NCBI GenBank assembly: GCA_028688225.1
Contig: JAQTYQ010000024.1
Span: 1-56,709, forward strand
DNA from: Opitutaceae bacterium
GTDB taxonomy: Bacteria; Verrucomicrobiota; Verrucomicrobiia; Opitutales; Opitutaceae
DNA: 56,709 bases
Direction of reading: 5' to 3'
Part shown: in pieces, positions 1 through 9,146 of the stretch
Position numbering within the stretch: the first letter of the stretch is position 1
Layout: each line of letters starts with the position of its first letter
Program-made: the position numbers and the translations under genes
The notes under the pieces: generated by a model
What the model saw: only the letters and a program-made list of their open reading frames with translations
Database searches by the model: none
Told to the model about the DNA's origin: nothing

Positions 1-336
1 TTGGAAGGAGGTGTTTGATCGGTGGACTTCATCCCACCCCTACCAGAACAGAAACCGGGTCCGGTGTCTAGCCAAAATCCATGGCCCATCTCCTCAACCA
101 TTTCCGGACCAAACAAAAAAGACCGTGTCCTTGGGTGATGGAAGGATGTTTTTGAGCTTGCGGCCCATGGGTCCGACTGGGAATTTGCCGGTTTGCGGCA
201 ATTACAGGCACCACCCGTGCACCGCCGCAACGCTCCCGCGGGTGGTCGACGTCAGTTAACTTCCAACCAAACGGCCGCAAGGCCGGCGCGGAGGGTGACC
301 GCTGCGGAGCAGGCGGGCGCTCAACGCTTATCGAAA
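1..336 (+). other. Non-coding leader upstream of rpsA
   Basis: No open frame here resembles a known protein. The stretch contains a purine-rich AAGGAGG at 5-11, a GGTGG/CCACC hairpin (21-38), a 12-nt palindrome-like ACCGGGTCCGGT (54-65) and a TTGCCG-GTTTG-CGGCAA hairpin (185-201). It may be the 5' untranslated leader of rpsA, which in other bacteria is translationally autoregulated. I cannot assign a known RNA family. Confidence 0.35.
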
Positions 337-2019
337 ATGAGTTCAGTCATGCAAGAGCTGCTCGCGCAGAGCACCTTCGACACCCTGAAGGAAGGCGCAA
401 TTGTCCCGGGCGTCATTACCGAAATCCGGCAAAACGAGGTCGTCGTTGACATCGGCGGCAAGGCGGAGGGAGTCGTTCCGGCCTCGGAGTTCGGCGATCT
501 GGGTGAACTGCAGATTGGTTCGCAGATCGAGGTGATGCTGGAGAAACTCGAGGACCGGAATGGCAATCCGATCATCTCCTACGATTTGGCGCAGCAGAAG
601 AAAAACTGGGAAAACATCCTCCAGAAATGTTCGGAAGGCTCGGTCGTTTCCGGGCGGGTGAAAACCAAGGTCAAGGGCGGCCTGATTGTCAGCATTGGAG
701 TCGACTCCTTCCTGCCGGCCTCCCACATCGACATCCAGCCGCCGAAGAACCTCGATCAATACATCGGTCAGACTTACGATTTCAAGGTTCTCAAGATCAA
801 TCAGGACCGCAAGAATATCGTGCTCTCACGGCGCGAGCTGATTGAGGAGCAGCGTCATCAAAAGCGCCGGGAGTTGCTCGAGAGCATCCAGCCCGGGCAG
901 ATCCGGAAGGGCGTGGTCAAGAACATCACCGATTTTGGCGCCTTCATCGATCTCGATGGCATGGATGGCCTGCTGCACATCACCGACATGAGCTGGGGCC
1001 GGATCTCGCATCCGAGCGAAATGCTCAAGCAGGGTGAGGAGGTGCAGGTCATGATCATCGAGGTCAATCGGGAGAAGGAGCGCGTTTCGCTCGGCTTGAA
1101 GCAGACCACCAAGAATCCGTGGGACGACATCGAGCACAAGTTTCCCGTCGGCGCGAAGGTCCGCGGCAAGGTGGTCAATCTCGTGCCCTACGGCGCCTTT
1201 GTCGAAATCGAGCCCGGCGTGGAAGGGCTCGTGCATATCACCGAGATGTCCTGGACGAAGCGAATCACCAAGCCTTCCGAAATCCTCAAGGTCGGCCAGG
1301 AACTCGACGCCGTCGTCCTCGGTATCCAAAAGGAGGAGCAGAAAATCTCCCTCGGCATCCGCCAGTTGGAACCCAATCCGTGGGATATGGTGCGGCATAA
1401 TTATCCCACCGGCGCCCGTGTCCGCGGCAAGGTGCGCAATATGACCACCTACGGCGCCTTCATCGAGCTCGAGGAGGGTATCGACGGCATGGTGCACGTC
1501 TCGGACATGTCCTGGACGCGCAAGATCAATCATCCCAGCGAGCTGCTCAAGAAGGGCGACGAGGTTGACGCCATCGTCCTCGATGTCGATCCCCAGCAGC
1601 AGCGCATCTCACTCGGCATGAAACAGCTCACGACCGATCCCTGGTCGGACATCGACAGCGTCTTCCGGATTGGCGATGTGGTGAAGGGGACCGTGACCAA
1701 GATCACCTCGTTCGGGGCTTTCGTTGAACTGGCCAACGGCATCGATGGCCTGGTTCATATCTCGCAGATCAGCGAGGATCGGGTCGACAAGGTGAAGGAT
1801 GTGTTGAAGCCCGGCCAGGAGGTCACGGCCCGGGTCATCAAGATCGATCGGGATGAACGGCGTCTCGGTCTTTCCATCAAGGCGGCAAACTATTCCGAGG
1901 AACAGCTGGCCGCGGAGACCGCGACCTACGACATGCTCAACCGGCAGAGCACGGGCAGCGATATGATGAACCTTGGCGACATCCTCGACGAGGCGGCCAA
2001 CAAGGAGAATCAGCCCTGA
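337..2019 (+). CDS. rpsA: 30S ribosomal protein S1
   Basis: Ribosomal protein S1 binds mRNA and helps load it on the 30S subunit. This matters in a genome where many genes here lack an obvious Shine-Dalgarno sequence. The product is 560 residues, close to the 557 of E. coli S1. It shows a series of S1/OB-fold repeats with recurring cores such as FGAFIDLDGMDGLLHI, YGAFVEIEPGVEGLVHI and FGAFVELANGIDGLVHI; the two N-terminal repeats are more diverged, as is usual. The frame stays open upstream to 193, but the ATG at 337 begins the conserved MSSVMQELL-type N-terminus, and the upstream part is low-complexity basic sequence, so 337 is preferred. A strong terminator follows directly. Confidence 0.96.
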   Translation: MSSVMQELLAQSTFDTLKEGAIVPGVITEIRQNEVVVDIGGKAEGVVPASEFGDLGELQIGSQIEVMLEKLEDRNGNPIISYDLAQQKKNWENILQKCSEGSVVSGRVKTKVKGGLIVSIGVDSFLPASHIDIQPPKNLDQYIGQTYDFKVLKINQDRKNIVLSRRELIEEQRHQKRRELLESIQPGQIRKGVVKNITDFGAFIDLDGMDGLLHITDMSWGRISHPSEMLKQGEEVQVMIIEVNREKERVSLGLKQTTKNPWDDIEHKFPVGAKVRGKVVNLVPYGAFVEIEPGVEGLVHITEMSWTKRITKPSEILKVGQELDAVVLGIQKEEQKISLGIRQLEPNPWDMVRHNYPTGARVRGKVRNMTTYGAFIELEEGIDGMVHVSDMSWTRKINHPSELLKKGDEVDAIVLDVDPQQQRISLGMKQLTTDPWSDIDSVFRIGDVVKGTVTKITSFGAFVELANGIDGLVHISQISEDRVDKVKDVLKPGQEVTARVIKIDRDERRLGLSIKAANYSEEQLAAETATYDMLNRQSTGSDMMNLGDILDEAANKENQP

Positions 2020-2069
2020 TCCTTGCCGGAAAACACCCCGCCCGCTGATCGCGGGCAGGTCAGTCTTCC

Positions 2070-2100
2070 AAGGCGCCGGGCTTCTGCCCGGCGCCTTTTT
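2070..2100 (+). terminator. Rho-independent terminator of rpsA
   Basis: A perfect 12-bp stem (2070-2081 with 2086-2097, TTCT loop) runs into a T-tract. A smaller hairpin with GCCCGC/GCGGGC arms lies just upstream (2040-2056). The T-tract also supplies the TAA stop of the convergent Hpt gene, so the two genes end on the same few bases. Confidence 0.9.
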
Positions 2101-2542
2101 ACGGGCTGGGCAAGACAGGCCCTGGCCCCTTGTCTGGCAGCAAAGCCTCCAGTGCCGCCTTCACCCGGTTGAATTCGTCTCTCAATGCGGGAATCCGGGG
2201 CCAAAGACCGTCCAGAGCCGCCGCCCTCCCGGCGGCCTCAAACTGCTCGCATAACGCGCGGAGCTGGCGGGCGCCGAAGTTGGCGGAACTGCCCTTCAGG
2301 CTGTGGGCTGCGAGGGCAAGCAGTTGGGCGTCACCCAGTTTGACCGATTGCTCGATCTCGTCGAGGCGCTTGGGTGCATCGTCCAGATAAATCTGGATCA
2401 GGTCACGCAGGAAGGAGTCGTCACCCGGGTTTAGGGCGCGCAGCGCCTCGATGGCGGTGGATTCGATAGGGGACACAAGAGGGCAGGTACGGCTGCGTCG
2501 AAGAGACGCAAGCAATGCCATCGCCGAACTGTTGTTCTGCAA
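2099..2542 (-). CDS. Hpt domain phosphotransfer protein
   Basis: This is a 147-residue protein with a single histidine-phosphotransfer (Hpt) domain. The signature [14 protein letters not shown] places the phospho-accepting histidine at residue 80, in the usual four-helix-bundle context ([16 protein letters not shown] before it). Such proteins relay phosphate between a hybrid histidine kinase and a response regulator in the cytoplasm. No kinase or regulator gene is adjacent, so its partners are encoded elsewhere. The start is uncertain: Met1 (2542) and Met8 (2521) are both possible and neither has a clear ribosome binding site. The gene converges on rpsA and is divergent from metK. Confidence 0.85.
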   Translation of the reverse strand: MQNNSSAMALLASLRRSRTCPLVSPIESTAIEALRALNPGDDSFLRDLIQIYLDDAPKRLDEIEQSVKLGDAQLLALAAHSLKGSSANFGARQLRALCEQFEAAGRAAALDGLWPRIPALRDEFNRVKAALEALLPDKGPGPVLPSP

Positions 2543-2647
2543 TCAAAAAGGGACGCCGGCGCCCGGCCGGAGTACCTCTTGGCGACCTCCGGCGTCGTGG
2601 CCTTGGTGAGAGGATGACGCCGGCATCTTCCTGGCGTTGCATTAAAC

Positions 2648-2675
2648 ATATCATTGAATCCGTATATGATGATAT
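2648..2675 (+). promoter_or_regulatory. AT-rich inverted repeat upstream of metK (candidate operator)
   Basis: In an otherwise GC-rich intergenic region, ATATCAT (2648-2654) is mirrored by ATGATAT (2669-2675), with a second symmetric pairing ATCAT/ATGAT (2650-2654, 2666-2670). The site lies 47-74 nt before the metK start. Methyl-cycle genes in other bacteria are controlled by SahR (ArsR family), MetJ or SAM/SAH riboswitches. No riboswitch was recognised here and the cognate protein is unknown. Confidence 0.3.
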
Positions 2676-2721
2676 TCTACTTGCACCAGGGCAGCGGTCG
2701 GCCTTTGCTACCGGCATCGCT

Positions 2722-3888
2722 ATGTCTAATTCATTCGTCTTTTCCTCCGAATCCGTGGGCGAGGGTCACCCCGACAAGGTCGCGGACCTGATCTCCGACA
2801 GTGTGCTTGATGCCTGCCTGGAGCAGGACCCCCCAAGCCGCGTGGCGTGCGAGACGATGGTGAAGTCCAACATGGTCATCATCGCCGGTGAAATCACCAC
2901 CAAGGCCCAGTTGAACTACGAGCAAATTGTCCGTGCGGCCATTCGGAGCGTTGGCTATGTGCACGAGGACGATGTGTTTCATGCCGACAGGGTTTTCATC
3001 AACAATTACCTCACCCGCCAGTCGCCTGATATCGCCCAGGGCGTGGACGCCCGCGCGGCCGAAGGGAAGGAAACGGCCGAGCAGGGCGCCGGCGACCAGG
3101 GGTTGATGTTTGGTTATGCGTGCAATGAAACGCCGGAAATGATGCCGACGGCGATCATGTATGCCCACCGGCTCGGGCGTGAGCTGACCAAGCTGCGCAA
3201 AGCGGGTGTCGTCGGCTGGCTGCGCCCCGATGCCAAGTCGCAGGTCTCCATCCGCTATGAAAACGACAAGCCGGTGAAGGTGGAGAATGTCGTCATCTCC
3301 ACCCAGCATACCAAGGACGTGCGCCACTCCGCCATCTGTGACTTTCTCATCGAGCATGTGATCAAGAAGGTCATCCCGGCCCAGATGCTGGATTCCGACA
3401 CGAAATACCTGATCAACCCGACCGGACGCTTCGTCGTCGGAGGTCCGGAAGGCGATTCGGGCCTCACCGGCCGGAAAATCATCGTCGACACCTATGGCGG
3501 CTGGGGCCGGCATGGCGGCGGCGCATTCTCCGGAAAAGATCCGTCGAAAGTCGACCGTTCAGCGGCCTACATGTGCCGGTGGGTGGCAAAAAATATCGTC
3601 GCCTCGGGCTTGGCCGAGATCTGTGAACTCCAGGTGGCCTATGCCATCGGCCATCCCGAGCCCGTGAGCATCTGGGTTGATTCCATGGGTACGGGAAAGG
3701 TCCCGGACATCGTCATCGCCCGTGCCGTCGCCAAGGTTTTTAGTTTCAAGCCGGCCAATATCATCAAGCAGCTGAACCTGCTCCGGCCGATCTACCGCCA
3801 GACGACCAATTACGGGCACTTCGGCAAATCTGAACTCCCGTGGGAGCAGACCGACAGAACCAAGGAACTGGTGGCCGCGGTCAAATGA
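2722..3888 (+). CDS. metK: S-adenosylmethionine synthetase (methionine adenosyltransferase)
   Basis: MetK makes S-adenosylmethionine from methionine and ATP. The 388-residue product starts with the typical [16 protein letters not shown] and carries both family signatures, GAGDQG (ATP/methionine site) and GGGAFSGKD (triphosphate loop). The frame is open back to 2515, but that extension overlaps the divergent Hpt gene and has no family similarity. The ATG at 2722, directly before [14 protein letters not shown], matches the family N-terminus. It lies 47 bp upstream of ahcY, so the two probably form an operon covering SAM synthesis and SAH removal. Confidence 0.97.
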   Translation: MSNSFVFSSESVGEGHPDKVADLISDSVLDACLEQDPPSRVACETMVKSNMVIIAGEITTKAQLNYEQIVRAAIRSVGYVHEDDVFHADRVFINNYLTRQSPDIAQGVDARAAEGKETAEQGAGDQGLMFGYACNETPEMMPTAIMYAHRLGRELTKLRKAGVVGWLRPDAKSQVSIRYENDKPVKVENVVISTQHTKDVRHSAICDFLIEHVIKKVIPAQMLDSDTKYLINPTGRFVVGGPEGDSGLTGRKIIVDTYGGWGRHGGGAFSGKDPSKVDRSAAYMCRWVAKNIVASGLAEICELQVAYAIGHPEPVSIWVDSMGTGKVPDIVIARAVAKVFSFKPANIIKQLNLLRPIYRQTTNYGHFGKSELPWEQTDRTKELVAAVK

Positions 3889-3935
3889 CACCTGGCCGCA
3901 TTTGCCGGTAGGATTCTCCATCAATCAGGATCAAA

Positions 3936-5366
3936 ATGCCGACTGTCACAACCAATACGAGGAAGCCGGGCTATCAGGTCCGCGATATCGCACTCGCGGA
4001 TCTGGGCCGGCGCGCGATCGAAGTCGCGGAGAAGGAAATGCCCGGTCTCATGGCGGTGCGCGAAAAGTACGCCCGGCAAAAGCCGCTTCAGGGGGTGCGT
4101 ATCACCGGCTCCCTGCACATGACCGTCCAAACCGCCGTTCTGATCGAAACGCTGGTGAAGCTGGGGGCCTCGGTTCGCTGGGCTTCCTGTAACATCTTTT
4201 CGACCCAGGATCACGCGGCCGCCGCCATCGCCAAAACCGGGATCCCGGTCTTTGCCTGGAAAGGGGAAACCCTGGAGGAATACTGGGACTGCACCTGCGA
4301 GGCGCTTTTCCATCCGGATGGCAAGGGCCCCCAGCTGGTCGTTGACGATGGCGGCGACGTCACCCTCCTCATCCACAAGGGCTACGAACTGGAAGAGGGC
4401 AGTGGATGGGTGCACACGCCATCCGCGGCTCATGAGGAGCAGGTGATCAAGAATCTCCTGAAACGCATCCACGCCGAGAATCCATTGCGCTGGCATGCCA
4501 TCGTCAAGGATTGGCACGGCGTCTCCGAAGAGACGACTACCGGCGTGCACCGCCTCTACCAGCTGCATGAGGCCGGCAAACTTCTGGTCCCCGCCATCAA
4601 CGTCAACGACTCGGTCACCAAGTCCAAGTTCGACAACCTTTATGGCTGCCGGGAGTCACTGGCAGACGGCATCAAACGCGCCACAGATGTCATGATCGCC
4701 GGCAAGGTCGCGGTCGTCTGCGGGTATGGCGACGTGGGCAAGGGATCGGCGCATTCACTGCGCGGCTTTGGGGCCAGGGTGATCGTCACGGAGATCGACC
4801 CGATCAACGCCTTGCAGGCCGCGATGGAGGGCTTTCAAGTTGCCACCATCGAGGACACCCTCGGGGAGGGCGACATCTACGTCACGTGCACGGGCAATTG
4901 CGACGTCATCACCCTGGAGCACATGCGCCGGATGAAGGATCAGGCTATCGTCTGCAACATCGGTCATTTCGACAATGAAATCCAGATGGCCCGGCTGCTC
5001 GCGGAGGATGGCGTGCAAAAGATCACCATCCAGCCCCAGGTTGACAAGTACCTGTTCCGTGACGGCCATGCCATTTATGTCCTGGCCGAGGGACGGCTGG
5101 TTAACCTCGGCTGTGCGCACGGGCATCCGTCGTTTGTCATGTCGAACAGCTTCACCAACCAGGTCCTGGCCCAACTCGATCTCTGGAAGAATCGGGACGC
5201 CTATAAGGTGGGCGTCTATCGGTTGCCGAAGCACCTCGATGAGGAGGTGGCGCGGCTCCACCTCTCGAAGATCGGTGTGCGTCTCACCAAGCTTACCCAA
5301 AAACAGGCGGACTATCTTGGGGTGAAACCGGAAGGGCCGTACAAGCCGGAGCATTACCGCTATTAA
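3936..5366 (+). CDS. ahcY: Adenosylhomocysteinase (SAH hydrolase)
   Basis: AhcY hydrolyses S-adenosylhomocysteine to homocysteine and adenosine with a tightly bound NAD cofactor. The 476-residue product has the NAD-binding motif [12 protein letters not shown], the substrate-domain segment [16 protein letters not shown] and the conserved C-terminus ending KPEHYRY, whose terminal Tyr/Lys region contacts NAD of the neighbouring subunit in the tetramer. Length and start agree with bacterial enzymes. It directly follows metK, so one transcript could couple production and recycling of the methyl donor. Confidence 0.97.
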   Translation: MPTVTTNTRKPGYQVRDIALADLGRRAIEVAEKEMPGLMAVREKYARQKPLQGVRITGSLHMTVQTAVLIETLVKLGASVRWASCNIFSTQDHAAAAIAKTGIPVFAWKGETLEEYWDCTCEALFHPDGKGPQLVVDDGGDVTLLIHKGYELEEGSGWVHTPSAAHEEQVIKNLLKRIHAENPLRWHAIVKDWHGVSEETTTGVHRLYQLHEAGKLLVPAINVNDSVTKSKFDNLYGCRESLADGIKRATDVMIAGKVAVVCGYGDVGKGSAHSLRGFGARVIVTEIDPINALQAAMEGFQVATIEDTLGEGDIYVTCTGNCDVITLEHMRRMKDQAIVCNIGHFDNEIQMARLLAEDGVQKITIQPQVDKYLFRDGHAIYVLAEGRLVNLGCAHGHPSFVMSNSFTNQVLAQLDLWKNRDAYKVGVYRLPKHLDEEVARLHLSKIGVRLTKLTQKQADYLGVKPEGPYKPEHYRY

Positions 5367-5429
5367 TTTCTGGCCCGGCGCTGTTCTGCGAGCGTTTCTG
5401 TACGCAGATGTATTTGTGCGGGAAATAAT

Positions 5430-5444
5430 TAGATCATTTATCTA
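5430..5444 (+). promoter_or_regulatory. Palindrome upstream of cysI (candidate operator)
   Basis: TAGATcATtTATCTA is a 15-bp palindrome with one mismatched pair, in a short AT-rich stretch about 40 bp before the cysI start. Its symmetry and position fit a repressor or activator site. The regulator is not identifiable from sequence alone. Confidence 0.3.
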
Positions 5445-5481
5445 GACTAAGTGTCCTGGATAACTAATAATAAACCCTGCC

Positions 5482-7200
5482 ATGAGCTCGGGACAGCAGG
5501 GACCGCAAACAGCAAAGCCACTTTCCGCGAATGAGGAGCTGAAGGGGCGCAGCAATTTTTTGAGGGGTACGCTGACCCAGGATCTTGCGGATCCCTCCAC
5601 CGGTGCGATCAGCGACGACAACGCGCAGCTGACCAAATTTCACGGCCTCTATTTGCAGGATGATCGTGATCTGCGTGGTGAGCGCCGGAAGCAGAATCTC
5701 GAAAAGGCCTTTATGTTCATGCTGCGCGTGCGTCTGCCCGGCGGACGCTGCACCGCGCAGCAATACCTCGTGCTCGACCGGCTCGCCGATGAACGTGGCA
5801 ACGGGACGCTCCGCCTCACCACCCGGCAGACCTTTCAGCTCCACGGGATCCTGAAAGGCAACGTCAAGCCCCTGATCCAGGGCATGCACACCGTGCTGCT
5901 CGATTCCATTGCCGCCTGCGGCGATGTGAACCGCAATGTCATGGCGCCGCCGAACCCCGAGCACTCGGCGGTGCATCAGCAGGTGTACGAACTGGCCCGC
6001 GCCTTCAGCGAGTTCGCGCTGCCCCGGACGCGCGCCTATCACGAGATCTGGCTCGATGAGGAACTTGCCGCCGGCGGCGAAACCGAGCAGGAGCCGCTCT
6101 ATGGGGCGACTTACCTGCCGCGGAAGTTCAAGACCGGCTTTGCGATCCCGCCGTCCAACGATGTCGATCTCTTTTCGCAGGACCTCGGCTTCATCGCCAT
6201 TGTGGCGGAGGGGCGATTGGCCGGCTTTAACGTTGCGGTCGGAGGGGGCATGGGCATGAGCCATGGCAATGCCGAAACTTTTCCACGCCTTGCCGACGTC
6301 ATCGGTTTTATTTCGTGCGACAAGGTCCTGGCCATCGGCGAGGCCGTCATCACCACGCAGCGCGACTACGGCGATCGCACCAACCGCAAGCACGCGCGCC
6401 TCAAATATACCATTGAGGACCGCGGCATCGGATGGTTCAAGGCCGAGGTGGAGCGTCGGGCCGGCTTTGCGCTCGCGCCGGCGCGTCCCTACCAGTTCAC
6501 GAAGATCGCGGACGACTATGGCTGGCATCGCGCCGCCGACGGCTCATGGTATTTCGTCCTGTTCGTCCTCAGCGGCCGGATCAAGGACACACCGCCACAG
6601 CGCCTGAAAGCAGCGCTGCGCGAAATCGCCCGGATTCACCGGGGCGATTTCCGTCTGACGCCCAGCCAGAACATCAGCATTTCCGGCATCAGCGAGGCGC
6701 AGAAGCCTCTCATCGAGGCGATTCTCGCCAAACACGGACTCGCCGACCAAAACCGGCAAAGCGGCCTCCGCCTCAACGCACTCGCCTGTGTGGCCCTGCC
6801 CACCTGCGGTCTGGCCCTGGCCGAAAGCGAACGCGCCCTGCCGCCGCTGCTCGAAAAGCTCGAGCATGTGCTTGACGAGTGCGGTTTGCGCGACGACGCC
6901 ATTAGCATCCGCATGACCGGCTGCCCCAACGGCTGCTCCCGGCCGTACCTCGCCGAGATTGGCATCGTGGGCCGTGCGCCCAACAAATATAACCTTTATC
7001 TCGGCGCCAAATACGATGGGACGCGGCTCAACCGGCTGTTTGTCGAGTCCGTGACGCCCGAGAAGCTCGTGGAGATCGTGACCCCCATCCTGCGTCGCTA
7101 CGCGCTGGAGCGCACGCCCGGCGAACAGTTCGGCGATTTCTGCCTGCGCACGGTACTGGTCGAGCCGCGCGCCCCGGCGCCGGCACTGAGCCCGGCTTGA
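5482..7200 (+). CDS. cysI: Assimilatory sulfite reductase, hemoprotein (beta) subunit
   Basis: This enzyme reduces sulfite to sulfide by six electrons using siroheme and a [4Fe-4S] cluster. The product is 572 residues (E. coli CysI has 570). The four cluster cysteines are at 436, 442, 481 and 485, in CVALPTC and TGCPNGC, almost the same positions as in E. coli CysI. The siroheme-binding arginine-rich N-terminal repeat (LRLTTRQTFQLHGI) is also present. No flavoprotein subunit (CysJ) lies alongside, so electrons may come from ferredoxin or a distant reductase. The start ATG at 5482 lacks a clear ribosome binding site. Confidence 0.93.
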   Translation: MSSGQQGPQTAKPLSANEELKGRSNFLRGTLTQDLADPSTGAISDDNAQLTKFHGLYLQDDRDLRGERRKQNLEKAFMFMLRVRLPGGRCTAQQYLVLDRLADERGNGTLRLTTRQTFQLHGILKGNVKPLIQGMHTVLLDSIAACGDVNRNVMAPPNPEHSAVHQQVYELARAFSEFALPRTRAYHEIWLDEELAAGGETEQEPLYGATYLPRKFKTGFAIPPSNDVDLFSQDLGFIAIVAEGRLAGFNVAVGGGMGMSHGNAETFPRLADVIGFISCDKVLAIGEAVITTQRDYGDRTNRKHARLKYTIEDRGIGWFKAEVERRAGFALAPARPYQFTKIADDYGWHRAADGSWYFVLFVLSGRIKDTPPQRLKAALREIARIHRGDFRLTPSQNISISGISEAQKPLIEAILAKHGLADQNRQSGLRLNALACVALPTCGLALAESERALPPLLEKLEHVLDECGLRDDAISIRMTGCPNGCSRPYLAEIGIVGRAPNKYNLYLGAKYDGTRLNRLFVESVTPEKLVEIVTPILRRYALERTPGEQFGDFCLRTVLVEPRAPAPALSPA

Positions 7201-7340
7201 CCCGGACCTGCCGCCCGGGATGCGAAAACGGCCGGCGCAGCCGATGAACAGCCGGGGTGCCGAAAACGAAGCCGCTGTGCCGCCCCGACGCAAAATAAGT
7301 GTGGATTTGCCGGGGTTTTTGGCGAACATCGCCGGTTCCT

Positions 7341-7823
7341 ATGAATCCGGTACTCAAACTCCTGCTTGAAGGCGGCAGCCTCAGCACCGCGCAGATGGCG
7401 CAGGTGTTGAACCTGACCGAGGCCGAGATCAACCGCCACCTGGAGCAGCTCAAGAAAGAGCGCATCTTTCTCGGCTGGCGCCCGGTGCTGAACCTTTCCA
7501 AGGAGGACGCCGGCGCCGTGCGGGCCGTGATTGAGGTGCGGATCACGCCCGAGCGGGGCGGGGGATTCAACCGGTTTGCGGAACGCATCAGCCGCTTCGA
7601 TGAAGTGGATTCCTGTTATCTCATGTCCGGAGGCTACGATCTGCTGGTGTTCGTGAAAGGTTCGAGCCTGCAAAAAGTCGCGGCATTTGTGTCGGAGAAA
7701 CTGTCGACCATCGAAGGTGTGCTCTCCACGTCGACGCACTTCATGCTGCGCTCCTACAAGGAGCAGGGATATCTGATGGATGTGCCCGCGGAGGAGAATG
7801 GCCGCCTCACGGTGACCCCATAA
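7341..7823 (+). CDS. Lrp/AsnC family transcriptional regulator
   Basis: This 160-residue regulator has an N-terminal winged helix-turn-helix (LSTAQMAQVLNLTEAEINRHLEQL, about residues 13-36) and a C-terminal ligand-sensing RAM domain (VRAVIEVRITPERG to about residue 145). The frame continues upstream to 7299, but the ATG at 7341 gives the compact family N-terminus. It is followed after 73 bp by a PLP aminotransferase. The same order of Lrp-type regulator and aminotransferase occurs in the alaR-alaT pair of Bacillus, so local control of amino-acid transamination is a reasonable inference. Confidence 0.88.
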   Translation: MNPVLKLLLEGGSLSTAQMAQVLNLTEAEINRHLEQLKKERIFLGWRPVLNLSKEDAGAVRAVIEVRITPERGGGFNRFAERISRFDEVDSCYLMSGGYDLLVFVKGSSLQKVAAFVSEKLSTIEGVLSTSTHFMLRSYKEQGYLMDVPAEENGRLTVTP

Positions 7824-7896
7824 CCGCTGACCGCCAGCGCTGACCCTGCCCGCGGGATCCGCTCCCTGCTCCGTTCCAGCCGTGCCGCCTAGCCAT

Positions 7897-9063
7897 ATGG
7901 ACTCCAACCGATTCATCGCCCGCCACGTTGTTACGCTGCCCAAGTCGGGCATCCGGGACTTTTTCGAGATCGTGGCCAAGATGAAGGACGTGATCTCGCT
8001 CGGCATCGGCGAGCCGGATTTCGTCACGCCCTGGCACATCCGGGAGGCGGCGATCTACGCGCTCGAGAAGGGCAAGACCCATTACACCTCCAATCTCGGC
8101 CTCATCGAGCTGCGCCGGGCGATCTGCAACTACGTCGGCCGGCACTACGGCATGCCCTATCAGCCGGAAAGCGAGGTGCTGGTGACGGTCGGCGTCTCCG
8201 AGGCCATTGACATCGCCTTGCGGGCGCTGGTCAACCCCGGCGACAAGGTGCTGTTTCACCAGCCCTGCTATGTTTCCTACCATCCCTCGGTCACGCTGAC
8301 CCACGGCGTTGGCGTGCCCGTGCCGACGCATGCGGCGGACCAGTTCGCGTTGACGGCCGAAGCGCTTGCCTCCGCGTGGCAGCCGGGCTGCAAGGTGCTC
8401 CTGCTGAATCTGCCGTGCAACCCCACGGGCGGAACCTGCAGCCGCGAGCAGCTCGGGCAGATCGCGAAGTTCTGCGTCGCGAAGGACCTGCTGGTCATCA
8501 GCGATGAGATCTACTCCGAGCTCACCTATGAGGGCGGACACATCAGCATCGCCAGCCTGCCCGGGATGCAGGAACGGACGATTTTTCTCCACGGTTTCTC
8601 CAAAGCCTTTGCGATGACCGGCTGGCGCATCGGCTATGCCTGCGGGCCGGCGCCGCTCATCGACGCCATGATGAAAGTGCACCAGTATTCGATGATGTGC
8701 GCCTCGATCATCAGCCAGGAGGCGGCCATCGAGGCGCTGCTGCGCGGCGAGGACGGGGTGAAGCGCATGCGTGAGCAATATCAACGCCGGCGGGATCTGG
8801 TGATCCGCCGGTTCAACGAGATCGGTCTGACCTGCTACTCTCCGCGCGGAACATTTTATGCCTTCCCCTCGGTTGCAGCCACCGGGCTCGGGGAACGCGA
8901 GTTCGCCTTTGGTCTGCTGGAAAAGGAGCGGGTGGCGGTGGTGCCGGGGACGGCCTTCGGGGAGAATGGACGCGGCTTCATCCGTGCCAGCTTCGCCACG
9001 AGTTATGAACTTCTGGCCGAGGCGTGCACCCGCATCGATCGCTACGTGCAGGGTCTGCGCTAG
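7897..9063 (+). CDS. PLP-dependent class I/II aminotransferase
   Basis: A fold-type I aminotransferase of 388 residues. The PLP-binding lysine is Lys236 in GFSKAFAMTGWRIGYA; the cofactor aspartate lies in ISDEIYSEL, and NLPCNPTGG and the C-terminal RASFATS complete the active site. Substrates are probably alanine, aspartate or branched/aromatic amino acids; they cannot be fixed from sequence. A GTG start at 7882 would add five residues, but the ATG at 7897 is preferred. The gene probably forms a unit with the Lrp-type regulator just upstream. It belongs to the same broad family as the enzyme at 19424 but is clearly distinct from it. Confidence 0.9.
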   Translation: MDSNRFIARHVVTLPKSGIRDFFEIVAKMKDVISLGIGEPDFVTPWHIREAAIYALEKGKTHYTSNLGLIELRRAICNYVGRHYGMPYQPESEVLVTVGVSEAIDIALRALVNPGDKVLFHQPCYVSYHPSVTLTHGVGVPVPTHAADQFALTAEALASAWQPGCKVLLLNLPCNPTGGTCSREQLGQIAKFCVAKDLLVISDEIYSELTYEGGHISIASLPGMQERTIFLHGFSKAFAMTGWRIGYACGPAPLIDAMMKVHQYSMMCASIISQEAAIEALLRGEDGVKRMREQYQRRRDLVIRRFNEIGLTCYSPRGTFYAFPSVAATGLGEREFAFGLLEKERVAVVPGTAFGENGRGFIRASFATSYELLAEACTRIDRYVQGLR

Positions 9064-9146
9064 GGAGCCGCGCTCGCGTCCGACGGGACCCGCGGCCGGC
9101 ATTTCCTTCTGGCTTCCACCGGAGGATGCTGGATTCTTGGCCCTCC

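Noticed and set aside
1..20. AAGGAGG resembling the anti-Shine-Dalgarno complement at the end of 16S rRNA
   Set aside because: Only seven bases match and no other rRNA sequence is present. It could be a ribosome binding site, but no plausible protein follows.
11..259. 82-codon open frame before rpsA
   Set aside because: No hydrophobic, domain or family signal is seen, and it ends shortly before the rpsA start. It is more likely leader RNA.
2543..2721. Possible SAM or SAH riboswitch upstream of metK
   Set aside because: None of the core sequences of the known classes that I could recall are present; only an AT-rich inverted repeat was found.
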